Shown here piece by piece: positions 1-8,852 of a DNA stretch of 64,000 nucleotides. The notes below the pieces were generated by a model. It had not been told where the DNA came from. It searched no databases and saw nothing but the letters and a program-made list of their open reading frames with translations. The position numbers were made by a program, and so were the translations under genes. Origin of the DNA: RUG11237 sp050874665 (GTDB lineage Bacteria > Bacillota > Clostridia > Lachnospirales > Lachnospiraceae); assembly GCA_050874665.1 (NCBI GenBank), contig JBNMLC010000013.1, forward strand, positions 1-64,000, written 5' to 3'. Positions within the stretch are counted from its first letter, which is position 1. Every line of letters starts with the position of its first letter.

Positions 1-803
1 AACTGCTGTACCTGTTTTCTTCTTGAATTGCTTCCATATATTTTTCCTGCTGTCTGACAAGTTCTTCATAGCTGCTACATGTGTAATGCAGACTATAAAT
101 TGTATTCAGATGATTTTGAAAATCATGTTGTTTTCTTCGAATCTCCGTAATTAAATTCTGATAGCCTTCGCCATACAACTGATGCATTTGCAGTATCATT
201 TTCTGCTCTCGCACTTTGTATTGGTTTTTCTGCCACATATAGGTTACAGCACCTAGCAGACAGAGACTTATGGTAATTACGGCATAATGTTCTGGGGATA
301 AGGTAGTCATGACCTTCATAATAAAAATAAGATAAATACTAAATATAAAAATTACCATTAAAAATATACGTAACAAAATCATCTTTTGCTGCATAAAAAT
401 TGAACATCTATGCAAATTTACATTTGGAAATATGAGCACTGCAACAAAAAATACAAAACAATTTATCTTTAGATTGTTTAAACTAATAAAACTGCAACAA
501 TTAAGTATCAGCCAACAAACTACTTGCAAAATAAGTATAATAACTATATACAATACATTATTAACTATTAATTCCCTTACATGTAGACCAAATTCAGCAA
601 TGCAAAAAAGAAATGTAATAAGATATAGTATCCAACTCATTTGAGGAGCTATTATTTTTTCATCAATCGCTTGTAATAAAATTATATCTACTGTAATTAC
701 AATAATTGTTTGAATATCTATGTGAAATCTTCTCCCATATAGAGAATAAATACATAAAATAACCGATATAATCTCCAGGAAAAATCCTACACGTTCTATC
801 ATA
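1..803 (-). CDS. agrC: AgrC-like sensor histidine kinase, 3' end cut by window
   Basis: Membrane sensor kinase of the agr/HPK10 type that would detect the cyclic peptide made by the neighbouring AgrD. The reading frame opens with ATG at 803 behind an AGGAGG-like site and is still open at base 1, so the C-terminal ATPase domain is missing. About six hydrophobic segments fill residues 5-185, then a linker leads to the phospho-acceptor motif HDFQNHL near residue 228, which is characteristic of AgrC/ComD-type kinases. It follows agrB and agrD on the same strand but is separated from agrD by a hairpin, so its expression may depend on read-through or its own promoter. Family assignment is firm; ligand identity is inferred from position. 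Confidence 0.85.
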
Positions 804-923
804 TGTATCCTCCTTTTCCCATTATCTTATACCAATTTATTTGTTAATTCAACCTTCCATTATCTGCAAAAAGCTATATTTAAAACTTTATATTCATCCA
901 TGTTATATATATTTTTCAAAATT

Positions 924-961
924 AAGACCTAAGCTCTATCTAAAAATAAAGCTTAGGTCTT
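924..961. terminator. Rho-independent terminator or attenuator between agrD and agrC
   Basis: A 12-bp perfect inverted repeat (AAGACCTAAGCT / AGCTTAGGTCTT) with a 14-nt A/T-rich loop. On the minus strand it comes just after the agrD stop and is followed by TTAATTTT. It may partly terminate agrBD transcripts before agrC. Confidence 0.6.
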
Positions 962-991
962 TTATCTGTTCAAAATATAATTGCACTCTTA

Positions 992-1180
992 TTATTTTAT
1001 AACATCACGTCTTTCATTTTGAGAATTGATAATTCTCATATACTCTTCTGTCGGAAATGGTAATTCACCAAAAAACAGAAGGCTTGGTATGTCACCAACT
1101 ATCACTGGTAAACCCATACACACATACACCAACTTAAATGCGTTTTTCCGCATAAATTCCTTTAAAGCCTTCAAACTCAA
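992..1180 (-). CDS. agrD: AgrD-like cyclic lactone autoinducer precursor
   Basis: Short precursor of a cyclic peptide pheromone. It has an amphipathic N-terminal part rich in Lys, Phe and Leu, then a core reading IPSLLFF, then a charged tail GELPFPTEEY. The core plus GE...P tail matches the AgrD plan in which AgrB cuts after the ring and closes it. The ring-forming residue would be Ser rather than Cys (S-L-L-F-F, five residues), as in the known Ser-lactone pheromone of Staphylococcus intermedius (ring STGFF). The gene overlaps agrB by 47 nt. The first possible start is TTG at 1180, but a TTG two codons later lies 8 nt after AAAGGAGG and is a better choice. An ATG at 1153 (MRKN...) is another option. 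Confidence 0.7.
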   Translation of the reverse strand: MSLKALKEFMRKNAFKLVYVCMGLPVIVGDIPSLLFFGELPFPTEEYMRIINSQNERRDVIK

Positions 1181-1742
1181 AACCTCCTTTTATCTTTACT
1201 CTTGCTTTCAGTGCTGCAATGCTCAATTGAATAGCATGTAACACCACTATCCAAAATCCGCTTATTACATAACTGCTTTCCGGTAAAATATACATAAATA
1301 TCATATAGAAAAAAATCACCATAAAAACTTGAATTTTTCGTTTATGACATTGTACAGAGGTCGGCTGTGGACGATCCGCTGATACCACTGGTCCAATATA
1401 ATATGTAACAACACAACAAATAAGAAGTATTCCTAACATAACTGATTTCGGAAGCTCCAGCATGGGAAGCACATACATGCATAAAAATAAATAGCTAAAA
1501 GACATCAGAAAACAGGACCAGTATCTTTTACAATGCATTCCTCCTGTGGCGTTCCGCAAAAGAAAGAGTATAAACACGGAAAAAAGAAAAAGCTTGATAC
1601 TCTTATGAAATAATAATCCCAGTATAAACAGTTTGCTTATTTCTGAAAGAAATGACATTACAAGATATCGAAATACCACCATCTCCGGTTCCATTTCTTT
1701 CGCTTTCTTATCTCGTTCTGCTTTACATAAATTATCAGCCAT
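1134..1742 (-). CDS. agrB: AgrB-like pheromone-processing membrane protease
   Basis: Integral membrane cysteine endopeptidase that trims and cyclises the AgrD precursor. The protein has 202 residues, the usual AgrB length. Hydrophobic helices flank the signature RNATGGMHCKRYWSC at residues 63-77. His70 and Cys77 have the same seven-residue spacing as the catalytic His/Cys pair of staphylococcal AgrB. Start ATG at 1742 follows GGAGGT by six bases. It overlaps agrD, so the two products are probably translationally coupled. Assignment is strong. Confidence 0.92.
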   Translation of the reverse strand: MADNLCKAERDKKAKEMEPEMVVFRYLVMSFLSEISKLFILGLLFHKSIKLFLFSVFILFLLRNATGGMHCKRYWSCFLMSFSYLFLCMYVLPMLELPKSVMLGILLICCVVTYYIGPVVSADRPQPTSVQCHKRKIQVFMVIFFYMIFMYILPESSYVISGFWIVVLHAIQLSIAALKARVKIKGGFEFEGFKGIYAEKRI

Positions 1743-1770
1743 TTCAACACCTCCTGCATATTTGCTTTGA

Positions 1771-1902
1771 ATTATAGCATTGAATATGGCAGGTGCTGAA
1801 AATTCGCCCTAAAAGGCGTGATTTCTATATCGAACGTTCAAAATACGTCAGAAAACAGCAAATATTGTTCTTTCGTTATAAAAAACCACCCATTCCGTTC
1901 AA
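1771..1902 (-). promoter_or_regulatory. Candidate agrB promoter with LytTR-type repeats
   Basis: Upstream of agrB, on the minus strand, a TATAAT box (1776-1771) lacks a good -35 element, as expected for an activator-dependent promoter. Farther upstream, nonamers with a CGTT core occur at 1833-1841, 1872-1880 and 1894-1902. The last two are spaced 22 bp, the helical-turn spacing typical of LytTR-domain direct repeats. Only the core is conserved and the repeat orientation is opposite to the promoter, so this is tentative. Confidence 0.3.
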
Positions 1903-1953
1903 AAAATCTTTTTCGTCTATAATAAGATGTATAATATTCAGTTAAGCTTTTTT

Positions 1954-2688
1954 CTAAAGTTCCTTAAGGTCTAAGTACTCCTTTACATCTTTCAAATATA
2001 TTTTTCCAATTTCCATCTGACCAAACCCTCTCTTTAGGACAATATAACGATTCACAAGATCCACAGAAGAAATAAATTTTGTATTCACAAGAATATTACG
2101 ATTACATTGCACAAAGTCCCTGCTGTCAATTTCCTCAATAATCTTTTTCGTACTTCTATAAGGCATTTCCAGCAATTCATCTACCGTTTGAATTTTAAGC
2201 CTGTGAAAATAATTTTCTATATAAACTATTTCCGTAATATTTACGGAAAACAGCAGCCCCTCTTTACGAAAGAAAAGATTTTTATCTTTTTGCCTCTGGG
2301 TCGTATATTCTAATGCTTTGGTCAGCACCTTTTTGGCTTCGTCCTCCGAATAAGGTTTTTCTAAGTATGCAAAGCTGCGAATATTCGTAAATGCATACAA
2401 TTTAGGGTCTGCCAGCGAGGTTGTAAATATAATGGGTGTAAAAGTATATTTCTCAATATTCCTGATTTTCTCTGCAAATTCAATTCCGGAAACATCACCC
2501 TTTGCCTTTACATCTAAAATAATATCCAGCAAAAAAACATCAATTGTGTACTGTAACGCTATCTGGTAAGCCTTCGCCTCACTAGACGCCACATGTATTT
2601 GTGTTTTCCGGTCTATCTCTTTTATAATCTGTTTCAATCTGACCAGTGCTGCTTCATTATCTTCTACAATCAGTACATTCTTTTTCAT
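1954..2688 (-). CDS. agrA: LytTR-family response regulator (AgrA-like)
   Basis: Two-component response regulator. The N-terminal receiver has a conserved start MKKNVLIVEDN and a phospho-acceptor Asp in VFLLDIIL. It is followed from about residue 130 by a LytTR DNA-binding domain with FVQCNRNILVNTKFI. The frame is open farther upstream to 2757, but the ATG at 2688 with an AAAGGA site is preferred, since the longer form would overlap the dus gene and adds no domain residues. It lies upstream of agrB on the same strand, so the order is A then B-D-C, unlike the classic staphylococcal B-D-C-A operon. It probably receives phosphate from the kinase at 1-803 and activates agrB; this is inferred from proximity. 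Confidence 0.85.
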   Translation of the reverse strand: MKKNVLIVEDNEAALVRLKQIIKEIDRKTQIHVASSEAKAYQIALQYTIDVFLLDIILDVKAKGDVSGIEFAEKIRNIEKYTFTPIIFTTSLADPKLYAFTNIRSFAYLEKPYSEDEAKKVLTKALEYTTQRQKDKNLFFRKEGLLFSVNITEIVYIENYFHRLKIQTVDELLEMPYRSTKKIIEEIDSRDFVQCNRNILVNTKFISSVDLVNRYIVLKRGFGQMEIGKIYLKDVKEYLDLKEL

Positions 2689-2719
2689 AGGAATCCCGTC
2701 CTTTCTGCATTCCGTCATT

Positions 2720-3688
2720 TCATCCTGCTCTAAATCCCAGGCTGCTGTCCAGCACACATTCTCGAAACAATTCGTTCACCGCTGCCTCATACTCAGCCAG
2801 ACTTTTAGACTTCATCAGTTTCTTCCTTTGTTTGTCGTTATCCTCAAATAAGAAAATCATATAACACCACAACTCTTTCATACGGAACAACACATTTTTT
2901 TCTCCAGAGTACATCTTTTTGTATTCTCCATAAAGCCGACTATGAAATTGTCTCAAAATTTCTTTATCCATTCTGTTCTGTTCCAATATCTCCGCCACTA
3001 GTGCCGGATTACATACCAGTCCTCTTCCTAACATGGTCATCGTAATTTGCGGAAATTTACCAATAAATTCTTGGTAATCTTTCACTGTAAAAATATTTCC
3101 ATTGTAACACACTGGATTTTCACTAATCTTGCACGCCTCCTCGAAAACAGTAAGATTAGGCTTATTTTTATAATAATCTTTTTGGGTTCTTGGATGAATG
3201 ATAAGTTCTGACATTTGATATTTATTAAAAAGCTCCATCAAATGGTAAAATTCCTCCGGAGTATCTTTTCCGATTCTGGTTTTAATAGAAAGCTTCATGT
3301 TTGTTCCTGCAAAAGTATCAAAAACCTGATTCAAAAAGATATCCAGTTCCTCGGGTTTTGCCAAAAATCCGGAACCCCGGAATTTTGACACTACCGTGCC
3401 GGAAGGACAGCCCAGATTCAGATTGACCTCTCGATAACCTAATTTTTCCAGTTCGCGTATCATAATAATAAAATCCGCTGCATCATTGGTCAAAACCTGT
3501 GGAATTAAGTTGATACCAGGATTATTTTCCGGCAAAATATCCCGAAGTTCCTTAGCATTTAAAATAGTCTTTTTCTTAGTTACAAGAAATGGACTGAAAT
3601 ATTTGTCTATATACGGGAACATTTCATTACATAAATTGCGATATGTATGAATCGTAATTCCCTCCATTGGTGCAAAATAAAACTTCAT
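2720..3688 (-). CDS. dus: tRNA-dihydrouridine synthase family protein
   Basis: Flavin-dependent enzyme that reduces uridine to dihydrouridine in tRNA. The 322-residue protein begins FYFAPMEGIT, the conserved first strand of the TIM-barrel, and carries VNLNLGCPSG with the catalytic cysteine around residue 100, plus the FMN-binding MLGRGLVCNP near residue 228. It ends 31 bases before the preferred start of the LytTR regulator, so the two may be co-transcribed, though no functional link is evident. Housekeeping gene; which uridine position it modifies cannot be told. Confidence 0.9.
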   Translation of the reverse strand: MKFYFAPMEGITIHTYRNLCNEMFPYIDKYFSPFLVTKKKTILNAKELRDILPENNPGINLIPQVLTNDAADFIIMIRELEKLGYREVNLNLGCPSGTVVSKFRGSGFLAKPEELDIFLNQVFDTFAGTNMKLSIKTRIGKDTPEEFYHLMELFNKYQMSELIIHPRTQKDYYKNKPNLTVFEEACKISENPVCYNGNIFTVKDYQEFIGKFPQITMTMLGRGLVCNPALVAEILEQNRMDKEILRQFHSRLYGEYKKMYSGEKNVLFRMKELWCYMIFLFEDNDKQRKKLMKSKSLAEYEAAVNELFRECVLDSSLGFRAG

Positions 3689-3735
3689 AAAATCTCCTAA
3701 TTTTCATGGAATCCGTAATCTCTAAGACAAGTACT

Positions 3736-5595
3736 TTATTTACCAGATGATAACTGATAATATTTTCCTTTTTCCTGCATCAACTGCTCATGGCTTCCCC
3801 GTTCAATAATTCTTCCCTGCTCTAATACCATGATACAATCACTGTTTTGAATCGTGGAAAGTCTATGCGCAATCACAAAAGTGGTTCTTCCTGCCATCAA
3901 TTTATCCATTCCGTCCTGAACCAGTTTTTCTGTTCTGGTATCAATAGAACTGGTTGCCTCATCAAGAATCAAAACTGGTGGATCCGCGATTGCTGCTCTT
4001 GCAATGGCAAGAAGCTGACGCTGTCCCTGACTTAAGTTTGCTCCATCGCCCGTCAGTATGGTATCATAACCATTTGGAAGTCTTCTGATAAATCCATCTG
4101 CATTGGCTAACTTTGCTGCTGCAACTACCTCTTCATCTGTCGCCTCCAGTCTGCCATAACGAATATTATCACGCACACTCATCGTAAATAAGTGCGTATC
4201 CTGAAGAACAATTCCAAGCGAGTGTCTTAAATCTGCCTTTTTTATCTTATTGATATTAATTCCATCATATCGAATCTTACCGTCTTGTATATCATAAAAA
4301 CGGTTAATTAAATTGGTAATTGTGGTTTTCCCTGCCCCTGTAGAACCTACAAAAGCAATTTTCTGTCCCGGCGTAGCATATAAATCCACATTATGAAGCA
4401 CAATTTTTTCATCATTATAACCAAAATCAACATCATCAAATACTACGTCACCCTTCAGCTCTACATAGGTGGTCGGATCGCCATTTTGATGTTTATGTTC
4501 CCATGCCCAGATACCTGTTCTTTCTTTACATGGTACTAATTTATCACCTTCCCATTTTGCATTTACCAGAGTAACATAACCGTCATCCACTTCCGGTGTT
4601 TCATCTAATAGCTTAAATATTCTCTCTGCCCCTGCCATTGCCATAACAATAGCATTTAACTGTTGGCTCACCTGATTAATTGGCATGTTAAAACTTTTAT
4701 TAAAAGTCAGGAATGATGCAAGAGCTCCCAACGTCAGTCCCGCAAAACCATTTACCGCCATAATTCCTCCCACAATAGCACATAATACATAACTTATGTT
4801 TCCAAGCTGTGCATTAACCGGTGCTAATATGTTTGCAAATTTATTGGCATTATCCGCACTTTCAAAGAGTTTGTCATTCAATTCATTAAATTTTTCGACG
4901 CTTTCCTCTTCGTGGCAGAACACTTTTACTACTTTTTGGCCTTCCATCATTTCTTCCACATAACCATTCACTGTTCCTATGGCTTTTTGCTGTGCCACAA
5001 AGTATTTTCCACTCTGTCCGGCAATCTTTTTGGTAGCAGTAAGCATAATTACAACCATCACCAAAGTCAGCACCGTCAACGGAACATTCAGGGCAATCAT
5101 ACACACCACGACACTGACAATCGTAATTGCACTGGAAAAAATCTGAGGCATACTCTGACTAATCATCTGGCGCAAAGTATCAATATCATTGGTATATATC
5201 GACATTATATCACCATGTGCATTCGTATCAAAGTATTTAATTGGAAGGCTTTCCATTTTAGTAAACAAAGAGTTACGCAAATTTTTCAACGTTCCCTGTG
5301 TTACATTTACCATAATTCTGTTATATGCATAGGTTGCAAAAATACCAACAACATAAATCGCAGCAACCCTGACGATTTCGTATAACAAATCTGTAAAATC
5401 CGGATTTTCTGACTTTAACAGCGGAAGAATATAATCGTCAATCAGGGTCTGCATAAATAAAGTTCCCTGCACATTCGCAAGTACGCTGACAAAAATACAG
5501 ATTGCCACAAAAATCAGATGGATTTTATATGATTTTAAAATGTATCCCATAAAACGTCGGAATATTTTACCATTATTTTTCTTTTTGCTTTTCAT
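3736..5595 (-). CDS. ABC exporter half-transporter, heterodimer subunit B
   Basis: Multidrug-type ABC half-transporter of 619 residues: six membrane helices (about 15-325), then a nucleotide-binding domain. Visible motifs are Walker A GSTGAGKTT, signature LSQGQRQ (the second Gly of LSGGQ is Gln), Walker B ILDEATSSID and switch AHRLSTI. An extra segment of about 45 residues with WAWEHKHQNGD sits between the two domains. Its ATG directly follows the stop codon of the upstream subunit (TAAATG), so the pair are translationally coupled and surely work as a heterodimer. This subunit keeps the catalytic Glu and His, and its partner does not. The substrate is unknown; the MarR gene in front suggests drug or bile-type inducers. 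Confidence 0.9.
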   Translation of the reverse strand: MKSKKKNNGKIFRRFMGYILKSYKIHLIFVAICIFVSVLANVQGTLFMQTLIDDYILPLLKSENPDFTDLLYEIVRVAAIYVVGIFATYAYNRIMVNVTQGTLKNLRNSLFTKMESLPIKYFDTNAHGDIMSIYTNDIDTLRQMISQSMPQIFSSAITIVSVVVCMIALNVPLTVLTLVMVVIMLTATKKIAGQSGKYFVAQQKAIGTVNGYVEEMMEGQKVVKVFCHEEESVEKFNELNDKLFESADNANKFANILAPVNAQLGNISYVLCAIVGGIMAVNGFAGLTLGALASFLTFNKSFNMPINQVSQQLNAIVMAMAGAERIFKLLDETPEVDDGYVTLVNAKWEGDKLVPCKERTGIWAWEHKHQNGDPTTYVELKGDVVFDDVDFGYNDEKIVLHNVDLYATPGQKIAFVGSTGAGKTTITNLINRFYDIQDGKIRYDGININKIKKADLRHSLGIVLQDTHLFTMSVRDNIRYGRLEATDEEVVAAAKLANADGFIRRLPNGYDTILTGDGANLSQGQRQLLAIARAAIADPPVLILDEATSSIDTRTEKLVQDGMDKLMAGRTTFVIAHRLSTIQNSDCIMVLEQGRIIERGSHEQLMQEKGKYYQLSSGK

Positions 5596-7353
5596 TTATA
5601 CTTCCCCCTTTCCTTCATCAAAATCACCGTTTCCCTTCGTCTGGGACTCGTATACTTCTCTATAAATTTCATTATTTTCAAGCAATTCCTCGTGTGTGCC
5701 AAAACCTGCAATTCTTCCTTCATTCATAACTAAAATACGATCTGAATTCTGTACGCTGGAAATACGCTGTGCAATAATCACTTTCGTTGTATCCGGTATT
5801 TCCTCTGCAAATGCCTTGCGGATTTTAGCATCTGTTGCCATATCTACCGCACTCGTAGAATCATCTAAAATCAAAATTTTCGGTTTCTTTAACAATGCTC
5901 TTGCAATACAAAGTCTCTGTCTTTGTCCGCCAGATACGTTGCTTCCGCCCTGTTCAATATATGTGTCGTATTTTTCCGGCATTTTTTCAATGAACTCATC
6001 GGCACAGGCAAGGCGACAGGCGTGTTCACATTCTTCTAGTGTAGCTTCTTTATTTCCCCAACGGAGGTTTTCTAAAATAGTTCCGCTAAACAATGTGTTT
6101 TTCTGTAGTACCACTGCCACCTGATTTCGAAGGGCTTCCATATCATATTCTCTTACGTCCCTTCCCCCTACCAGTACAGTACCCTTTTGCACATCATACA
6201 GTCGGCTGATTAGATTCACAAGACTTGTCTTAGCACTTCCTGTTCCTCCAATAATACCAATAGTTTCGCCTGGTTTAATAGAAAGATTGATGTCCTTCAA
6301 CACAGCCTCTCCGCTCTTATTCTGATAACTGAATTCTACATTTTTAAATGCAATACTTCCGTCTTCTACATCGTAAACCGGGTGTTCCGGATTTTGCAAA
6401 TCACTATTTTCATTAATTACTTCTGCGATACGTTTTCCACTTGCAACACTCATGCTGACCATAACAAATACCATAGAAAGCATCATCAAACTCATGAGAA
6501 TATTCATACAATATGTCAGTAAACTCATCAATTCTCCTGTCGTAAGCTGGCTGCCCACAATCATCTTTGCACCTATCCAACTGATTCCCAGAATACATGC
6601 ATATACAGTAAACTGCATCGCCGGTGCGTTAAATGCCAGTACAGATTCTGCTTTCATAAATATAGACGCAACACCTGTGCTTTCTTTCGTAAACTTTTCT
6701 GTTTCATAATCTTCTCTTACATATGCTTTTACAACACGGATTGCTGACACATTTTCCTGTACACTTCCATTTAAACTGTCATATTTTTTAAAACCGACCG
6801 TAAAATATTTTGTTGCACCGCGAATAATCAGCATTAACACCGTTCCCAAAGCAATTACTGCAATCAGATAAATAGTTGCCAGTCTTGCATTGATGATAAA
6901 TGCCATAATCATTGCACAGATTAAACTTGCCGGGGCTCTGGTACACATTCTAAGAATCATCTGATATGCATTCTGCACATTTGTCACATCTGTTGTTAAT
7001 CTTGTAATTAAGCCCGCGGTACTATATTTATCAATATTAGAAAATGAAAACTTCTGAATATTTTCATACATGGCTTTTCTGAGATTTCTGGCTAATCCTG
7101 CGGAAGCGTTAGCTCCATATTTTCCACCCATGATTCCCGCAAACAGACCAATTGCTGCTGCAACAGTCATCAAAGCCCCCATGATGCAAATATGACGAAT
7201 ATTCCCACCTTCTGCCTGAATACCGTCATCTATGATAGAAGCCATCATTAAGGGTATGATTGTTTCCATCAAAACCTCTAACATCATAAATACTGGCGTC
7301 AAAATTGAAGATTTTTTAAATTCTTTAATTTGTGCCACTAATGTTTTTAACAT
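5596..7353 (-). CDS. ABC exporter half-transporter, heterodimer subunit A with degenerate NBD
   Basis: 585-residue ABC half-transporter with six N-terminal helices and a C-terminal ATPase domain. The nucleotide site is degenerate. Walker A reads GGTGSAKTS with Ala in place of the last Gly, Walker B ends in ILDDST (Asp replaces the catalytic Glu), and the switch His is Gln in AQRISSV. Its signature VSGGQRQR is canonical. This pattern is a hallmark of asymmetric heterodimeric exporters such as BmrCD and LmrCD, where the degenerate site is contributed mainly by one subunit. It lies 13 nt downstream of the MarR gene and directly before subunit B, forming a three-gene operon. Confidence 0.92.
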   Translation of the reverse strand: MLKTLVAQIKEFKKSSILTPVFMMLEVLMETIIPLMMASIIDDGIQAEGGNIRHICIMGALMTVAAAIGLFAGIMGGKYGANASAGLARNLRKAMYENIQKFSFSNIDKYSTAGLITRLTTDVTNVQNAYQMILRMCTRAPASLICAMIMAFIINARLATIYLIAVIALGTVLMLIIRGATKYFTVGFKKYDSLNGSVQENVSAIRVVKAYVREDYETEKFTKESTGVASIFMKAESVLAFNAPAMQFTVYACILGISWIGAKMIVGSQLTTGELMSLLTYCMNILMSLMMLSMVFVMVSMSVASGKRIAEVINENSDLQNPEHPVYDVEDGSIAFKNVEFSYQNKSGEAVLKDINLSIKPGETIGIIGGTGSAKTSLVNLISRLYDVQKGTVLVGGRDVREYDMEALRNQVAVVLQKNTLFSGTILENLRWGNKEATLEECEHACRLACADEFIEKMPEKYDTYIEQGGSNVSGGQRQRLCIARALLKKPKILILDDSTSAVDMATDAKIRKAFAEEIPDTTKVIIAQRISSVQNSDRILVMNEGRIAGFGTHEELLENNEIYREVYESQTKGNGDFDEGKGEV

Positions 7354-7366
7354 TAATTTTCACTCC

Positions 7367-7789
7367 TTACATTACATTTTTTTGAATTTTATATAATAAT
7401 TTTAAAAACATTTCTTTTTCTTCCTGAGAAATATCTTTTTGCATCTCAGCTTCCAGTTCAGATATTTTTCCGTTCATTACTTTCTGAATCTGAATTGCCC
7501 GTTCCGTTAATACAAGTTTCTTTAGCCTTGCATCTCTTGGAACACATTCTCGCACAATCAGACCATCTCTCTCTAACAGTTGAATAATCTCGGTAACACT
7601 GGAGCGCCGAATACCAAATGAATCCTCTATGTCTTTTTGAAACACCTCCCTTTTTTCACTCTCTTCCCAAATATATTGAAGAACTCTGCCCTGAGTATCT
7701 GTAAGCCCAAGAGCCTCAGATGACGCCCGCATTCTTCTTTTTATTCGATTAGATAGCACTATGATTTCTTTTCCTATGTAATTTCCCAT
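7367..7789 (-). CDS. MarR-family transcriptional regulator
   Basis: Winged-helix regulator of the MarR family, most likely a repressor of the two ABC exporter genes that follow it. Typical features are the recognition region FGIRRSSVTEIIQLLERDGLI and the wing VPRDARLKKLVLTERA. The ATG at 7789 (MGNYIGKE) follows AGGTGG by a normal distance. A longer open frame to 7837 would read through the putative operator and is less likely. First gene of the MarR-ABC-ABC operon. Confidence 0.9.
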   Translation of the reverse strand: MGNYIGKEIIVLSNRIKRRMRASSEALGLTDTQGRVLQYIWEESEKREVFQKDIEDSFGIRRSSVTEIIQLLERDGLIVRECVPRDARLKKLVLTERAIQIQKVMNGKISELEAEMQKDISQEEKEMFLKLLYKIQKNVM

Positions 7790-7810
7790 ATATACCCACC
7801 TCTTGCAATT

Positions 7811-7826
7811 TGTTAGTTTCCTAACA
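7811..7826. promoter_or_regulatory. Palindromic operator of the MarR-ABC operon
   Basis: Perfect inverted repeat TGTTAG-tttc-CTAACA, 22 nt upstream of the MarR start codon. Position and symmetry fit autoregulation by the MarR dimer. Confidence 0.6.
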
Positions 7827-8111
7827 TAGTTTTGCATAAAAAAATTTTCTTGTCAAGAGATAGTTTACAAACGAAAGCAGTAGTTCCTGTAAACGGAGAA
7901 GTAAAGCCTTTTGTAGAAAGGAACAATCATATTGTCGCTCTTCGATATGTGGAAACAACCGGGGAAACTGCAGATCGCATAATCAAAAGCGTGTCATCAG
8001 AGTATTCCTTTCGCATCTTTTTCTTAAGATGTTGTATGACTACTTTTTTGAAAATTTCTATCTGCGGTTTCTTCCCCATTTTTATACTGCATTTGTAATT
8101 CGTAGGAATTT

Positions 8112-8852
8112 TTATCTTACCTTAGATAAAAACTCCCGTAATCTTGCATTCTTTGGATTCTCAAAAAATTCTTTTGGTTCGCTGTCCTCCTGAATATTCT
8201 TTTCATCTATAAAAAGCACTCTGGTTGCAACATCTCTTGCAAATCCCATTTCGTGTGTTACCACAATCATAGTCATGCCTTCGCGAGCCAATTCCTTCAT
8301 AATTTCCAGCACTTCTCCCACCATTTCAGGATCTAACGCAGAGGTAGGCTCATCAAACAAAATAACATCTGGGTTCATCGCCATTGTTCTTGCGATTGCA
8401 ATACGCTGTTTTTGCCCTCCGGACAAATTGCCCGGATAAGCATCTGCTTTATCAGAAAGTCCTACTCGTTCTAAAAGTTCGTCTGCCTTTTTAGAAGCCT
8501 CCTCCTTCTCCATAACCTTTAGCTTTGTGGGTGCCAACATAATATTTTCCTTTACCGTCATGTTTGGAAATAAGTTAAACTGCTGAAACACCATTCCTAT
8601 TTTTTCACGCACCAAATTGATATTTGTTTTCTTATCTAAAAGATTGATTCCTTCAAAAATAATAGCTCCGGATTCTGGTTTTTCCAATAAGTTCATGGAA
8701 CGAAGAAACGTTGATTTTCCACAACCGGAAGGTCCAACGATGGCAATCACTTCTCCTTTGCAAATACTTGTATTAATATGATCTAGCACCATGTGTTTAC
8801 CATATGATTTGCACAAATCTTTTATCTCAATTAACACTTCTTTATCTTGCAT
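8112..8852 (-). CDS. Polar amino-acid ABC transporter ATP-binding protein (GlnQ/HisP type)
   Basis: Cytoplasmic ATPase of an amino-acid uptake system, 246 residues. Walker A is GPSGCGKST, Q-loop FQQFNLFP, signature LSGGQKQR, Walker B ILFDEPTSALDP and switch VTHEM, all canonical for the GlnQ/HisP class. The start overlaps the last 11 bases of the upstream binding-protein/permease gene, so the two form one unit. Together they make a complete importer, since the partner supplies both the substrate-binding and the membrane domains. Specificity (Gln, Glu, Cys or other polar amino acid) cannot be read from sequence. Confidence 0.93.
   Translation of the reverse strand: MQDKEVLIEIKDLCKSYGKHMVLDHINTSICKGEVIAIVGPSGCGKSTFLRSMNLLEKPESGAIIFEGINLLDKKTNINLVREKIGMVFQQFNLFPNMTVKENIMLAPTKLKVMEKEEASKKADELLERVGLSDKADAYPGNLSGGQKQRIAIARTMAMNPDVILFDEPTSALDPEMVGEVLEIMKELAREGMTMIVVTHEMGFARDVATRVLFIDEKNIQEDSEPKEFFENPKNARLREFLSKVR

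Noticed and set aside
432..644. 70-codon plus-strand frame opposite the AgrC-like kinase
   Set aside because: It is the complement of the hydrophobic part of a clear kinase gene, with A/T-driven composition and no ribosome site.
2689..2757. Longer N-terminus of the LytTR regulator (MCWTAAWDLEQDEM)
   Set aside because: It overlaps the dus gene, adds no receiver residues, and the ATG at 2688 starts exactly at the conserved strand.
4912..5385. 157-codon frame on the plus strand within the ABC exporter
   Set aside because: His/Asn-rich shadow of the opposite coding strand, without ribosome site or domain.
7832..8098. Plus-strand frame of 88 codons between the MarR and amino-acid transporter genes (contains GEVKPFVERNNHIVALRYVE)
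   Set aside because: Part of it is protein-like, but it overlaps the MarR start and operator region, has no ribosome site and matches no family I know; it may be a relic, but I cannot support it.
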